A stretch of 64,000 bases of DNA from a bacterium (lineage in GTDB: Bacteria; SZUA-79; Acidulodesulfobacterales; Acidulodesulfobacteraceae). Each line of letters opens with the position of its first letter. Position 1 is the stretch's first letter. Below are positions 53,613 to 62,093 of this stretch, piece by piece. The stretch is from NCBI GenBank assembly GCA_021777135.1, contig JAJYDX010000001.1, positions 1 to 64,000 on the forward strand, given 5' to 3'. The notes under the pieces are model-generated. The model searched no databases, was not told where the DNA came from, and saw only the letters and a program-made list of their open reading frames with translations. Both the position numbers and the translations under genes were made by a program.

Positions 53613-56600
53613 CTAAAGCTTCCCGTTAGAAATATCAAAAAACCGCTCAAAAAATCGCGCTAACTTATTCAAAACGGTCTCGCGTTTTTTGGAGCGCTCT
53701 CCTCCGGGAGAAAAACGCGATACCGGAGGCAACACCTTTGCCAAAGCAGTACCCGTGGCCGCGACGCTTCCGTTACGGAAAGCATTCCGCACAAATTTAT
53801 AGGTTTCGTCGCGGTCAAGGTTTTCTTGCTTAATAATCTCATCCAGCTCCTCGGTCTTTTTCTTTTCGACATACTTATTCCAGTCCTCATCCACTAAGGA
53901 ATTGACATCGAGGGAATTAATAAACTGGTTTATCAGGTCCTTTTTATTGCGCAGTTCGACGCTTGAGTCGATTGCCTTGTTAATGTCAACGAGCAGTTCG
54001 CGGTTATTAACGTGGTCCTCGTGGTATTTCTTGACGAGAACTAGTATATAATCAATATTAATCTCAATCTGTTTAATCATCTCCATTTCAAACACGAGAT
54101 CGTCGTTGACGTTTTCCTTTTCGCCGCCGTCTGTTTTCCGAAACTCGTTATAAAGGTCGATATAGGCGCTGTGGTAATCCTGGATATCCCGCTCGGTTAG
54201 AATTTCATTGCCGATAAATTGGTCAAAGGAAACCAGGATGTTTCTTAACCGCAAAATTTTGCCATATAACCTGATAAAATCTTTCTGATTCTGCTCTCCT
54301 TCAATCCTCTCGCCGACCGGAAATCTTGACAATAGCTCTTCAACCAGGCTGGCGTATCCACGAACTTCCCTATCTCCTTCTTTGTAGCCGTTGTAGTACT
54401 CCTCGTAGGACTTTAGCAGTACAATCCCGCAGGCTTCCTTGTCCCCAAAGAGGGCAATGGATTCATTGGTCGCTTTCTCCAAATTACGGAAACAGACAAT
54501 GTTTCCGAAGGTTTTGACGGTGTTTAATATGCGGTTGGTACGCGAAAACGCCTGAAGTAGGCCGTGCAGACGAAGGTTTTTATCCACCCATAAGGTATTT
54601 AGCGTGGTCGCGTCAAAGCCGGTCAAAAACATGTTTACCACGAGAAGAATATCGACTTCGCGGTTTTTTACCCGTTCGCTTACATCCTTATAGTAATTCT
54701 GGAATTTATAGGAAGACGTGTCAAAGGACGTCCCGAACATCGCGTTGTAGTCTTTTATGGCGTTTTCAAGAAAATCCCTTGAACTTTTGTCCAGTCCGCC
54801 TGTATCTTCGGAGTTTTCATCCACCATTCCGTCAATTTCTTCCTCGTTTACGCCGAAGCTGTAAATAAGCGCCACCTTAAGCCTCTTGTCGCTCGGCTCG
54901 TCCGCAAGCTGCTTTTTAAATTCCGCGTAGTACTGCTTTGCGGTATCTATGGAAGAAACGGCAAAAATGGAGTTAAATCCCGCCAGCCTGCGGTCTTTGA
55001 GTTTATAAAAGCTGTTGCGTTTGGTTTTCTGATTAAAGTGTCCTCGGATATATTTTATGATATTAGCCAGGCGTTCAGACGCGGTTAGCGCCGCTTCCCG
55101 GTCGATGTCGCGCACTTTCTTATCTTCAATGTTTTCGGCTTCGCGAACGGTGGAAACATAATCCACCTTGAACGGCAAAACATTTCTGTCGTTTATTGCG
55201 TCCACGATAGTGTACGTATGCAACTTATCGCCGAAAGCCTGCCCGGTGGTCTTAAAATCTGGTCGTCCGTTTGAAGAGGCGTTCACGGCAAAGATGGGCG
55301 TGCCGGTAAAGCCGAACAAATGATAGTTTTTAAACGCTTTGGTAATAGCTGAGTGCATATCGCCGAACTGGGAACGGTGGCATTCGTCAAAGATAAGCAC
55401 GACGTGTCCTCCGAATATAGTATGCCCTTTATTGAGGCCGACGAACCTACCTAGCTTTTGAATGGTCGTTATAATAATATGGGTGCTTGGGTCTTCAAGC
55501 TGTTCCTTTAATTTAGCCGTGCTGGTATTGCTGTTGGCCGAGTCTTTCTCAAACTTGTCGTACTCGCGCATGGTCTGGTAATCAAGGTCTTTGCGGTCAA
55601 CGACAAAAAGCACCTTGTCGACGTAGGGTAATTTACTGGCCAGTTGCGCGGTCTTGAAACTGGTGAGGGTTTTGCCGGAACCGGTGGTATGCCAGACGTA
55701 GCCGCCGGCATCCAAAGAGCCCAATTTTTTATAATTGGTGCTGACTTCGATTTTGCTAAGTATTTTCTCGGTCGCCACTATCTGATAAGGGCGCATAGCC
55801 AAAAGCTGCTTGTCAGTGGTGAATACGCAGTAACGGGTGAGGATGTTGAGAAGCACGTGCTTGGCGAAAAAGGTTTTGGCAAAATCAACGAGGTCCGTGA
55901 TGGGCCTATTGGCCGCATCCGCCCACCAGCTGGTAAACTCGAAGGAGTTACTCGAACGTTTGCCTTTTTTGACGGGTCCCTCGCTTGATTCCTTGATATG
56001 CTCCGAGCGCGTGGTGTTGCTGTAGTATTTGGTATGGGTGCCGTTGGAAACGACAAATATCTGCACGTATTCGAAAAGCCCGGAACCGGCCCAGAAGCTC
56101 TCCCGCTGATAGCGGTTTATCTGATTGAACGCTTCCTGAATTGCTACCCCCCGGCGTTTAAGTTCGATATGAACGAGCGGCAGGCCGTTTACCAGCACCG
56201 TTACGTCATAGCGGTTTTTTCGTTGACCCTCTTCGGTGACATACTGATTAATCACCTGTAAACTGTTTTCATGGATTTTGTCTTTTCTGAGCAGGTAGAT
56301 ATTTTTAACAGTCCCGTCATCTCGTTTTAGATTTTTGACGTAATCTTCCTGGATAGTAGCCGTTTTATCAGCTATGCTATGGTTGGGATTGGCGACATCT
56401 CCGGTAAAAAAAGCGTCCCATTCTGCGTCGGAAAAGGTAAGGTTATTGAGCTTTTCCAGTTGGCGGCGCAGGTTTAACACTAGGTCGGCTTCTGTTGTTA
56501 TAGGCAGATACTCGTATGCCTGCAACTTTAGTTGCTCAATAAAAGCGCGTTCCAGTTCCGCTTCGCCCTGGTAATTGGTTGGGCGCTTTTTATCGGGAGT

Positions 56601-56666
56601 GTATTCCGCCACAACCGTACTCTGCGGGTTTTCAGCCACTAAATTATATCTGTTATTGGTCGGCAT
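53613..56666 (-). CDS. hsdR: Type I restriction enzyme R subunit
   Basis: 1017-aa motor and nuclease subunit. An N-terminal PD-ExK nuclease (RYDVTVLVNGLPLVHIELKRRG) precedes a superfamily 2 helicase: Walker A HTTGSGKTLTS, DEAD-type IFDECHRSQFG, motif III FGFTGTPIF, motif VI region LLQAFSRTNRIL. The start is placed at the ATG at 56666, which has GGAAAAAG upstream and overlaps hsdS by 14 bases; an upstream ATG (56735) would add 23 atypical residues. Sequence is richer in GC than the core chromosome, suggesting transfer. Part of hsdM-hsdS-hsdR. Confidence 0.93.
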   Translation of the reverse strand: MPTNNRYNLVAENPQSTVVAEYTPDKKRPTNYQGEAELERAFIEQLKLQAYEYLPITTEADLVLNLRRQLEKLNNLTFSDAEWDAFFTGDVANPNHSIADKTATIQEDYVKNLKRDDGTVKNIYLLRKDKIHENSLQVINQYVTEEGQRKNRYDVTVLVNGLPLVHIELKRRGVAIQEAFNQINRYQRESFWAGSGLFEYVQIFVVSNGTHTKYYSNTTRSEHIKESSEGPVKKGKRSSNSFEFTSWWADAANRPITDLVDFAKTFFAKHVLLNILTRYCVFTTDKQLLAMRPYQIVATEKILSKIEVSTNYKKLGSLDAGGYVWHTTGSGKTLTSFKTAQLASKLPYVDKVLFVVDRKDLDYQTMREYDKFEKDSANSNTSTAKLKEQLEDPSTHIIITTIQKLGRFVGLNKGHTIFGGHVVLIFDECHRSQFGDMHSAITKAFKNYHLFGFTGTPIFAVNASSNGRPDFKTTGQAFGDKLHTYTIVDAINDRNVLPFKVDYVSTVREAENIEDKKVRDIDREAALTASERLANIIKYIRGHFNQKTKRNSFYKLKDRRLAGFNSIFAVSSIDTAKQYYAEFKKQLADEPSDKRLKVALIYSFGVNEEEIDGMVDENSEDTGGLDKSSRDFLENAIKDYNAMFGTSFDTSSYKFQNYYKDVSERVKNREVDILLVVNMFLTGFDATTLNTLWVDKNLRLHGLLQAFSRTNRILNTVKTFGNIVCFRNLEKATNESIALFGDKEACGIVLLKSYEEYYNGYKEGDREVRGYASLVEELLSRFPVGERIEGEQNQKDFIRLYGKILRLRNILVSFDQFIGNEILTERDIQDYHSAYIDLYNEFRKTDGGEKENVNDDLVFEMEMIKQIEINIDYILVLVKKYHEDHVNNRELLVDINKAIDSSVELRNKKDLINQFINSLDVNSLVDEDWNKYVEKKKTEELDEIIKQENLDRDETYKFVRNAFRNGSVAATGTALAKVLPPVSRFSPGGERSKKRETVLNKLARFFERFFDISNGKL

Positions 56667-57792
56667 ATTCTTTTTCCAACGGCTTAAAGATAAGGAGCCT
56701 ATTGCGGTAGTATTCGTATTGTTTACGCCGGGCATTTATTTCCGCCGGCAACCCGGCAGAAATGTCATTCACCATGGCGTCGAATTTATCCAGAACGCCG
56801 ACGATGCGTTCTTGTTCGGCAAGTGGCGGAAGGGGAATTTTAATTTTATATATGCTATTTCTATTTAGCCCGGGAACACCGCCATCTTGTTTTCTAATAG
56901 TCAGTTTCAAAGTTTTTAATTTATAGAACAAGTACTTTAAAAGTAGGTTTTTATTTTCAATTTTTACATAAAATGTTGTATCTATTGGATAACAATTATT
57001 TTCTTCCCACACCAACGCACCAGCACTACCCTTTCTGCCAATAACTAGACATGGGCCTTCTGTTATGTATAAATTATGAAATCCTACACGGCCATTTGAA
57101 CCTAATACCGGAAATTCGCCACCAGTTCTATAATTTTCCTTTAAAGACTTACCATATTCTAACGATATAAGTTCTCCCAACGTTTTATACTCAACCCCAT
57201 CCCTAAACGTCAGCAAACTATCCCTATAATACTCATACTGCTTTTTTCGCGCCTCCAGCTCCGCCTCCAGCTCCGCCTCCAGCTCCGCCTCCAGCGTGGT
57301 AAAGGTGTCCAGAATTTTCACGATCTCTTGTTGGATGGCAAGAGGTGGAAGAGGGATTTTAAATTTGGAATACTTGGAAATCCAATGACGTGCATGATCT
57401 TGGGGTGAATACTCAATGCATTTCATTGCGTAGTAAATAAACTTAAAAATAACACCATTATTATTTTTAAGTCTGAGCATCTTCATTGCCGAAGATTTAA
57501 CCTTAAAATCAAATACAACCCAATGGAATGATGTAGTGAAATCGTCAAAAATAATAGTTGGGTTTTCTTCGCTTGCTTTATATATTCCCATGTCTTCATC
57601 CGTATAACCCAGAATAAAGCTTTGGCCAGCAGTTAATACTGGGGTAGTAAAATTATCGTCGTATTCAGTATATTGCACGAGATATTTAGTTGGTTGTTCG
57701 TAATCTAATATATCTCCCAACTCTTTAGACTCAACTCCCTCCGGGCAGAGTTCCGCTATAAGTTTTTCTATCTTATTCATAGGCTTATTCAT
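56653..57792 (-). CDS. hsdS: Type I restriction enzyme S (specificity) subunit
   Basis: 379-aa specificity subunit with two target-recognition domains, each followed by a conserved region: [19 protein letters not shown] and [19 protein letters not shown], then [14 protein letters not shown] and [14 protein letters not shown]. The central helix between the domains carries [16 protein letters not shown], coded by a 12-bp tandem repeat (57251-57295). In EcoR124-type enzymes the copy number of a similar tetrapeptide sets the spacer length of the recognised DNA. It overlaps hsdM by 8 bases. Confidence 0.92.
   Translation of the reverse strand: MNKPMNKIEKLIAELCPEGVESKELGDILDYEQPTKYLVQYTEYDDNFTTPVLTAGQSFILGYTDEDMGIYKASEENPTIIFDDFTTSFHWVVFDFKVKSSAMKMLRLKNNNGVIFKFIYYAMKCIEYSPQDHARHWISKYSKFKIPLPPLAIQQEIVKILDTFTTLEAELEAELEAELEARKKQYEYYRDSLLTFRDGVEYKTLGELISLEYGKSLKENYRTGGEFPVLGSNGRVGFHNLYITEGPCLVIGRKGSAGALVWEENNCYPIDTTFYVKIENKNLLLKYLFYKLKTLKLTIRKQDGGVPGLNRNSIYKIKIPLPPLAEQERIVGVLDKFDAMVNDISAGLPAEINARRKQYEYYRNRLLIFKPLEKEYADQ
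57251..57295 (-). repeat. 12-bp tandem repeat coding LEAE units in hsdS
   Basis: Three perfect copies of GCCTCCAGCTCC (plus strand) and a 9-base partial copy, head to tail. Each copy codes four residues (LEAE/ELEA), so changes in copy number keep the frame and lengthen or shorten the helix joining the two recognition domains. Confidence 0.95.
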
Positions 57793-59365
57793 GGCTACCT
57801 TCTATATCTGCAACGATTTCATCAATGGCTATACGTAATTCGCTTTGCCTGGCAACTATGTCCTTAATCTCGGCGTTTAGTTTTTTAATATCGATAACCT
57901 CCCGGGTATCCTTTTGCGCCACGTAGGTCGATACAGCGATATTGTAGTCGTTTTTTTCAATTATTTTATTGTCTATTATCTTGGCGAAATGGTCTGCGTC
58001 CTTACGCTCTATAAACGCTTTTAAGATTCTGGCGCGGTTTTCATCGCTCAGTTTGTTTTTGTTCCCCCCTCGCACAAATTCGGCTGAGGCGTCGATAAAC
58101 AGGGTTTTATTATCCGTCTTGCTTTTTTTAAGAACGATAACACAGGTCGCGATGGTCGTACCGAAGAATAGATCGGGCGGCAGCTGAATCACGGTATCGA
58201 TATAGTTATTATCTACCAAATATTTGCGTATCTTTTGTTCCGCTCCGCCGCGATAAAGTACTCCCGGAAATTCTACTATAGCCGCCGTGCCGCTGGTGGA
58301 TAGCCAAGATAGCATGTGCATGGTAAATGCAAGGTCGGCCTTGCTCTTTGGCGCCAATACTCCCGCCGGTGAAAAGCGCGGGTCGTTTATTAGGAGAGGA
58401 TTACTATCGCCTTCCCATTTGATGGAATAGGGCGGATTGGAAACAATAGCGTCAAACGGCTCATCATCCCAGTGCTTTGGGTCTGTCAGCGTGTCGCCGT
58501 GGGCAATATCGAAATGGTTGTAGTTGATATCGTGCAAAAACATATTGATTCGGCAAAGGTTATACGTGGTAAGATTGATCTCCTGGCCGAAAAATCCTAT
58601 CCTAACGTTTTCCTTGCCGAGAATTTTTGCAAACTTCAAAAGAAGAGAGCCGGAACCGCACGCCGGATCGTATACCTTGTTGACTTCGGTTTTCCCGACG
58701 GTCGCAATGCGGGCCAGCAGTTCGCTTACTTCCTGGGGCGTAAAAAACTCTCCTCCGGATTTACCGGCGTTGGAAGCGTACATGGTCATAAGATATTCGT
58801 AGGCGTCCCCGAAGGCGTCTATCGTGTTGTCGGAGTAATTGCCCAGCCGCAAATCGCCTATTGCCTCCAGAAGCTTTACAAGCTTTTGATTTCTTTTTTC
58901 AACCGTATTGCCAAGCTTATTGGAATTTACATCAAGGTCGTCGAACAAACCCTTTAGATCGTCCTCGCTGTCCGAACCTTTTGCGGAATTTTCAATGTTG
59001 CGAAATACGCTGGAAAGCGTTTCGTTGAGGTTGGCATCCTGCCGGGCATTAGAGCGGACATTGATAAAAAGTTCACTTGGCAATATATAGAATCCCTTTT
59101 CCTTTACCGTATCGGCACGGCCTAACTCCGCCTCCTTGTCCGAAAGCCCGACGTAGTCAAAATCTTTGTCGCCGCTACGCCGTTCGTCTTGGTTGATGTA
59201 GCTGGCGAGATTCTCGCTAATAAAGCGGTAAAAGAGCATTCCTAAGACGTATTGCTTAAAGTCCCAACCGTCCACGCTTCCGCGCAAATCGTTGGCCATC
59301 TGCCAGATGGCGCGGTGCAACTCGGCGCGTTCTTGCTCCTTGGTTGCATTAATATTATTTGCCAT
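57785..59365 (-). CDS. hsdM: Type I restriction enzyme M (methyltransferase) subunit
   Basis: 526-aa adenine-N6 methyltransferase subunit. The N-terminal helical domain starts [22 protein letters not shown] motif I is [16 protein letters not shown] and the catalytic motif IV is [19 protein letters not shown] ribosome site upstream. First gene of the RM operon. Confidence 0.96.
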   Translation of the reverse strand: MANNINATKEQERAELHRAIWQMANDLRGSVDGWDFKQYVLGMLFYRFISENLASYINQDERRSGDKDFDYVGLSDKEAELGRADTVKEKGFYILPSELFINVRSNARQDANLNETLSSVFRNIENSAKGSDSEDDLKGLFDDLDVNSNKLGNTVEKRNQKLVKLLEAIGDLRLGNYSDNTIDAFGDAYEYLMTMYASNAGKSGGEFFTPQEVSELLARIATVGKTEVNKVYDPACGSGSLLLKFAKILGKENVRIGFFGQEINLTTYNLCRINMFLHDINYNHFDIAHGDTLTDPKHWDDEPFDAIVSNPPYSIKWEGDSNPLLINDPRFSPAGVLAPKSKADLAFTMHMLSWLSTSGTAAIVEFPGVLYRGGAEQKIRKYLVDNNYIDTVIQLPPDLFFGTTIATCVIVLKKSKTDNKTLFIDASAEFVRGGNKNKLSDENRARILKAFIERKDADHFAKIIDNKIIEKNDYNIAVSTYVAQKDTREVIDIKKLNAEIKDIVARQSELRIAIDEIVADIEGSHE

Positions 59366-59377
59366 CGCTATTCTCCA

Positions 59378-60208
59378 TTAACAATTTTTAGATTTATTAT
59401 CAGAACCATACCTTGCTTTAACACAGTCAATAAATCTAAGGGTATTATTATATTTAGATTCTGAGGATATACCTATAGATTTTTCTAAAGAAAATGATTC
59501 AAGCACTTTTTTTCTTACTTTTTTTAACATTTTATCGGCTTCTTTTGGATTTACTTTTTTGTTCCAAGATAAATTTTGCAGCGGCCATAAAAGAGCAAAA
59601 CTGTCTATATTCTTACCGTCTTTCATTGGAACATCATATGGCATATATTCCGGAGGAAATTTACCGCGTTCTTTTAACAGTTGTAGCCCATAGGTAGCAC
59701 TCGGCGTCGTTGATATTCCAATCCAATCCGGCCTCTCAAACCATTCCGCCGCCTCTTCAACGGCCGGCCCTATTATCATATTCTTTGAAAAATGATATTC
59801 CCCAAAACCTATCACTCCCCGAAAATATATTCCTTTTTTAATTGCTTTATAAAACGACTCTGAAAGTATTATGCCTAAACTAGCCAATTGATACAATCCA
59901 TAAAGGCGATCATATTTGTCTTTTACCCTATCGAACTGTTCGTAAAGAAACATTATTACAGTATCGGAAAAAGACCTAATCTCCAGTTTTAAGAAATTAC
60001 TTTCAGGGTCGTTTTGAAATTCTTCGGCAACGCCGTCATACTCCTTTTTCCCGGATTTAAAGGATTTCAAAATATTTTCAAAAGTATCTATATACTTTTT
60101 TGGCTCTTTGTTTGTCCATGACATTTTAGTTCCCAGAGCATCAAGAAAAACTATAGCTCCTAAGGCATGGGTTGTTTTATCGCTTAATTTTATATTTTTA
60201 CCTTTCAT
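59378..60208 (-). CDS. Class III nucleotidyl-cyclase-like protein
   Basis: 276-aa protein not matched to a named family by eye. It has the layout of a class III nucleotidyl cyclase: AIVFLDALGTK (Asp23) fits the first metal-binding strand, EIRSFSDTVIMFLY (Asp82) fits the beta2-beta3 Asp turn, and FRGVIGFGEYHFSKNMIIGPAVEEAAEWFE fits the later strand-helix with the Gly-Pro-x-Val. No transmembrane segment or receiver. Cyclase-like domains serve as signal makers in antiphage systems such as Pycsar, but no cyclic-nucleotide effector is evident here. It overlaps the HTH gene by 11 bases and sits beside hsdM. Confidence 0.6.
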   Translation of the reverse strand: MKGKNIKLSDKTTHALGAIVFLDALGTKMSWTNKEPKKYIDTFENILKSFKSGKKEYDGVAEEFQNDPESNFLKLEIRSFSDTVIMFLYEQFDRVKDKYDRLYGLYQLASLGIILSESFYKAIKKGIYFRGVIGFGEYHFSKNMIIGPAVEEAAEWFERPDWIGISTTPSATYGLQLLKERGKFPPEYMPYDVPMKDGKNIDSFALLWPLQNLSWNKKVNPKEADKMLKKVRKKVLESFSLEKSIGISSESKYNNTLRFIDCVKARYGSDNKSKNC

Positions 60209-61004
60209 TGCAAGTTGATTTTAATGTTGTAAAATCTATAAATTTATCCATAACCTCTAATGTATTGAGCCAATATGAATCTTTAAATATTTTGTTTCCG
60301 GGCACTATGCTCGTTAAAACCTGAATATAGTCATTTGCCACGGCCGGATAGCTTTTTCTCAGAAAACATGGCAATAAATTAATGTCATGCGTCACTTTAT
60401 TATCCAGTATTCTAACTATGGCAATGGCATTATTCAGGGTTGGATATATTTTATGCTTTTTATATAGTGATTCTAAAAACTCTTTTTCCTTTTTGTCCAT
60501 TTTATCTTCTTTACGTTGCTCTCTAAGATATTTTCCCAAACGGCTTGAAGTCGGGGGAAGTATCAAACCATTCCTTTTTATAAGCCTTAGCAAGCTTCTT
60601 TCACTTAAGTAATAACTCCCGTCATTTAACTGCAATCTAACTATCTCACTTATCCTAACGCCCTGCAACAATAAAAATGAAATATTTTTGAAAAAATTAA
60701 TATTTTCTATTGGTGGCATTGCTGGATCCAATAATTCGGCGAATTTATCATGTTTAATAATTTCATTCATGTCAAAACCATTAAACATTCTGGCAGTTTT
60801 CGCCAGACCAGAAATCATAACTTGGTTTATGACAACGTCAATGGATAACTTTTCTATAGGCTCATAATTCGTTTTTTGAGACTTCGGAATACCTTTTAAA
60901 ATTCTGTCTAATCTCGGACGGGATATACGATAATAGGCAGCTATGTTTTTTTTAGTAATCCCGGCCTTGAAACACTCTATTATATCCTTGGTATTAGCTA
61001 TCAT
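60198..61004 (-). CDS. HTH protein cotranscribed with the cyclase-like gene
   Basis: 268-aa predicted DNA-binding protein, not recognised. The N-terminus has a resolvase-like helix-turn-helix (IIECFKAGITKKNIAAYYRI followed by SRPRLDRIL); a second possible HTH lies at LLQGVRISEIVRLQLNDGSYYLSERSLLRLI in parts. The start is placed at ATG 61004 because GGAG precedes it by 7 bases; an ATG at 61028 lacks one. The stop overlaps the cyclase-like start. Two 16-bp direct repeats lie in the promoter region just upstream and could be its operator. Confidence 0.65.
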   Translation of the reverse strand: MIANTKDIIECFKAGITKKNIAAYYRISRPRLDRILKGIPKSQKTNYEPIEKLSIDVVINQVMISGLAKTARMFNGFDMNEIIKHDKFAELLDPAMPPIENINFFKNISFLLLQGVRISEIVRLQLNDGSYYLSERSLLRLIKRNGLILPPTSSRLGKYLREQRKEDKMDKKEKEFLESLYKKHKIYPTLNNAIAIVRILDNKVTHDINLLPCFLRKSYPAVANDYIQVLTSIVPGNKIFKDSYWLNTLEVMDKFIDFTTLKSTCNER

Positions 61005-61067
61005 ATTCTTACTCCATAAATTCTTCACAGCAATATCTTATCCATCATTATATATAAAAAAATAAAA

Positions 61068-61116
61068 AATGTAACGAATGGCCCCCAAAATAATTCTAAG
61101 AATGTAACGAATGGCC
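61068..61116. repeat. Pair of 16-bp direct repeats in the divergent promoter region
   Basis: AATGTAACGAATGGCC occurs at 61068-61083 and again at 61101-61116, start-to-start distance 33 bp, about three helical turns. They lie between the HTH gene (minus) and the excisionase-like gene (plus), the usual place for an operator or a recombination-directionality site. Confidence 0.85.
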
Positions 61117-61152
61117 TTTGATTGGTAATAAAAAAGTGGGCATAATAAAAAT

Positions 61153-61350
61153 ATGAAAAATAATTCAGAAGAAGCATTGCTAATGGATATGCATCAGGCC
61201 GCACAGAAATTGGGTGTCTGTTATAGGACTATGCAGGATTTAGTATATCAGAGGCTTATCGGTTTTGTTAAAATCGGCAGGATTTATAAATTCCGCCCGG
61301 AAGATTTAAATGAATTTATCAATAAAAATTATACAAAACCTATCGAATAA
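61153..61350 (+). CDS. Excisionase/MerR-like HTH protein
   Basis: 65-aa DNA-binding protein of the excisionase-family HTH_17 type. MDMHQAAQKLGVCYRTMQDLVYQRL, KIGRIYKFRPEDLNEFI is the classic pattern. Such proteins direct integrase action or regulate element genes. It is divergent from the HTH/cyclase operon. No obvious ribosome site; an internal ATG (residue 11, LLMDMHQ) could be the real start. Confidence 0.75.
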   Translation: MKNNSEEALLMDMHQAAQKLGVCYRTMQDLVYQRLIGFVKIGRIYKFRPEDLNEFINKNYTKPIE

Positions 61351-61374
61351 TAATATTTTATGGAGGTATATCAA

Positions 61375-61698
61375 ATGAATATAAGGTTAAAATCTAATAT
61401 TAATTTACGCGCTATGAGTTCTTCTGGCGGGCTATGCTTTCTTGTTCCGTTCGAAAAAATTATGGGTTATGACGAATCTGATACCAAATATAACGGTTAC
61501 ACCTACGTTTTACCTTGGAAAAAGACAAACTTTACCAATTTTGCCAAGGGGCAAGATATTAGCGTTTATGTCGAGAAAATAGATATCATAAATAAACGCG
61601 TTTATGTTTCCCAGATTCATTGGTTATATATGCGGAACATTATCAAAGATAAGTTGGGTTTAGATGTTAAGATATTAAAAAGATACCTGGCAAGCTAA
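61375..61698 (+). CDS. Hypothetical protein of the element
   Basis: 107-aa protein, not recognised. The ATG at 61375 has GGAGG 8 bases upstream; the upstream ATG at 61360 lies before that site and is unlikely. The sequence is mixed alpha/beta with SSSGGLCFLVPFEKIMGYD near the start. Coding-like sequence continues after its stop in the -1 frame to 61838 (LTVAQLRTAGQIIDKTALKI), so the gene may have been frameshifted at an A5 run near 61670 or another ORF may overlap. Confidence 0.55.
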   Translation: MNIRLKSNINLRAMSSSGGLCFLVPFEKIMGYDESDTKYNGYTYVLPWKKTNFTNFAKGQDISVYVEKIDIINKRVYVSQIHWLYMRNIIKDKLGLDVKILKRYLAS

Positions 61699-61838
61699 CT
61701 GTAGCGCAGCTTAGAACGGCAGGTCAAATAATAGATAAAACTGCTCTGAAAATTCTGTCGCAAGAAGTGAAAGAAAAAATCTATATAAAACGGGTAAATA
61801 AAGCGCATGCGACCAGCGGGATCGGGAACGCCTGGTGA
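61666..61838 (+). pseudogene. Out-of-frame continuation of the 61375 gene
   Basis: A frame without start codon reads IPGKLTVAQLRTAGQIIDKT, then ALKILSQEVKEKIYIKRV and stops at 61836-61838. Its composition looks coding. It would join the preceding gene if one base were added in the run of five A near 61670. Its last residues run into the structured GC-rich stretch and are probably not meaningful. Confidence 0.35.
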
Positions 61839-61924
61839 CTTCGATTTTCCTAACACCCCCTGCGGTCAAGCGTGCATACGCTTGTCGGGTTCGGGCGGAA
61901 AGTCCGATATAATGCCGTTAACCT
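61800..61924. other. GC-rich stretch with small hairpins, possible RNA or recombination DNA
   Basis: About 125 bases clearly richer in GC than the flanks. It holds a perfect 7-bp hairpin with GCAT loop (61867-61884), a bulged hairpin (61812-61836) and a 5-bp stem with 7-base loop (61891-61907). No known RNA family was recognised. It leads directly into the branched inverted repeats. Confidence 0.4.
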
Positions 61925-62016
61925 TTTGTTTCGCCAGAGTTTGATTTTGCCGAAAGGCTCGCTTTTCAAACCGCTTGCCGGTTTGGAAAGCAAAATCAAA
62001 CGGAGCAAGAAACAAA
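61925..62016. repeat. Branched inverted repeat 1 (three-way junction)
   Basis: Outer stem 61925-61932 with 62009-62016 (8 bp). After an internal loop, the main stem 61939-61950 pairs with 61990-62001 (12 bp perfect). Inside are a small hairpin (CGA-TCG, 61951-61961) and a long hairpin (61963-61973 with 61979-61989, one wobble, loop CTTGC). It could fold as RNA or single-stranded DNA. Confidence 0.7.
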
Positions 62017-62021
62017 CTACC

Positions 62022-62093
62022 ATCCCCCTCCTTCAGTTTGAGCGGTAGCGCTAATTTTTACGAAGTAAAAATTACAAACTGAAGGAGGGGGAT
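62022..62093. repeat. Branched inverted repeat 2 (three-way junction)
   Basis: A perfect 19-bp stem (62022-62040 with 62075-62093) encloses two abutting hairpins: AGCG/CGCT with loop GTAG (62041-62052) and a perfect 10-bp arm with loop GAA (62052-62074). Same plan as repeat 1, six bases apart, though the sequences differ. Confidence 0.8.

Noticed and set aside
56667-56735. Upstream start adding 23 residues to HsdR
   Set aside because: The added residues overlap the hsdS C-terminus deeply and lack a ribosome site, while the ATG at 56666 has one and a normal short overlap.
58472-58957. 161-codon plus-strand frame inside hsdM
   Set aside because: Antisense to the SAM-binding region of HsdM; no start signal and no recognisable content.
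61005-61028. Upstream ATG for the HTH protein
   Set aside because: No ribosome site; the ATG at 61004 is preceded by GGAG at good spacing.
61925-62093. Calling the branched repeats a rho-independent terminator, CRISPR array or integron attC cassettes
   Set aside because: No U-tract follows, no regular spacer/repeat array exists, and the R/L box motifs of attC sites and an integron integrase signature were not recognised. The recombinase-site idea is kept only as a hypothesis.
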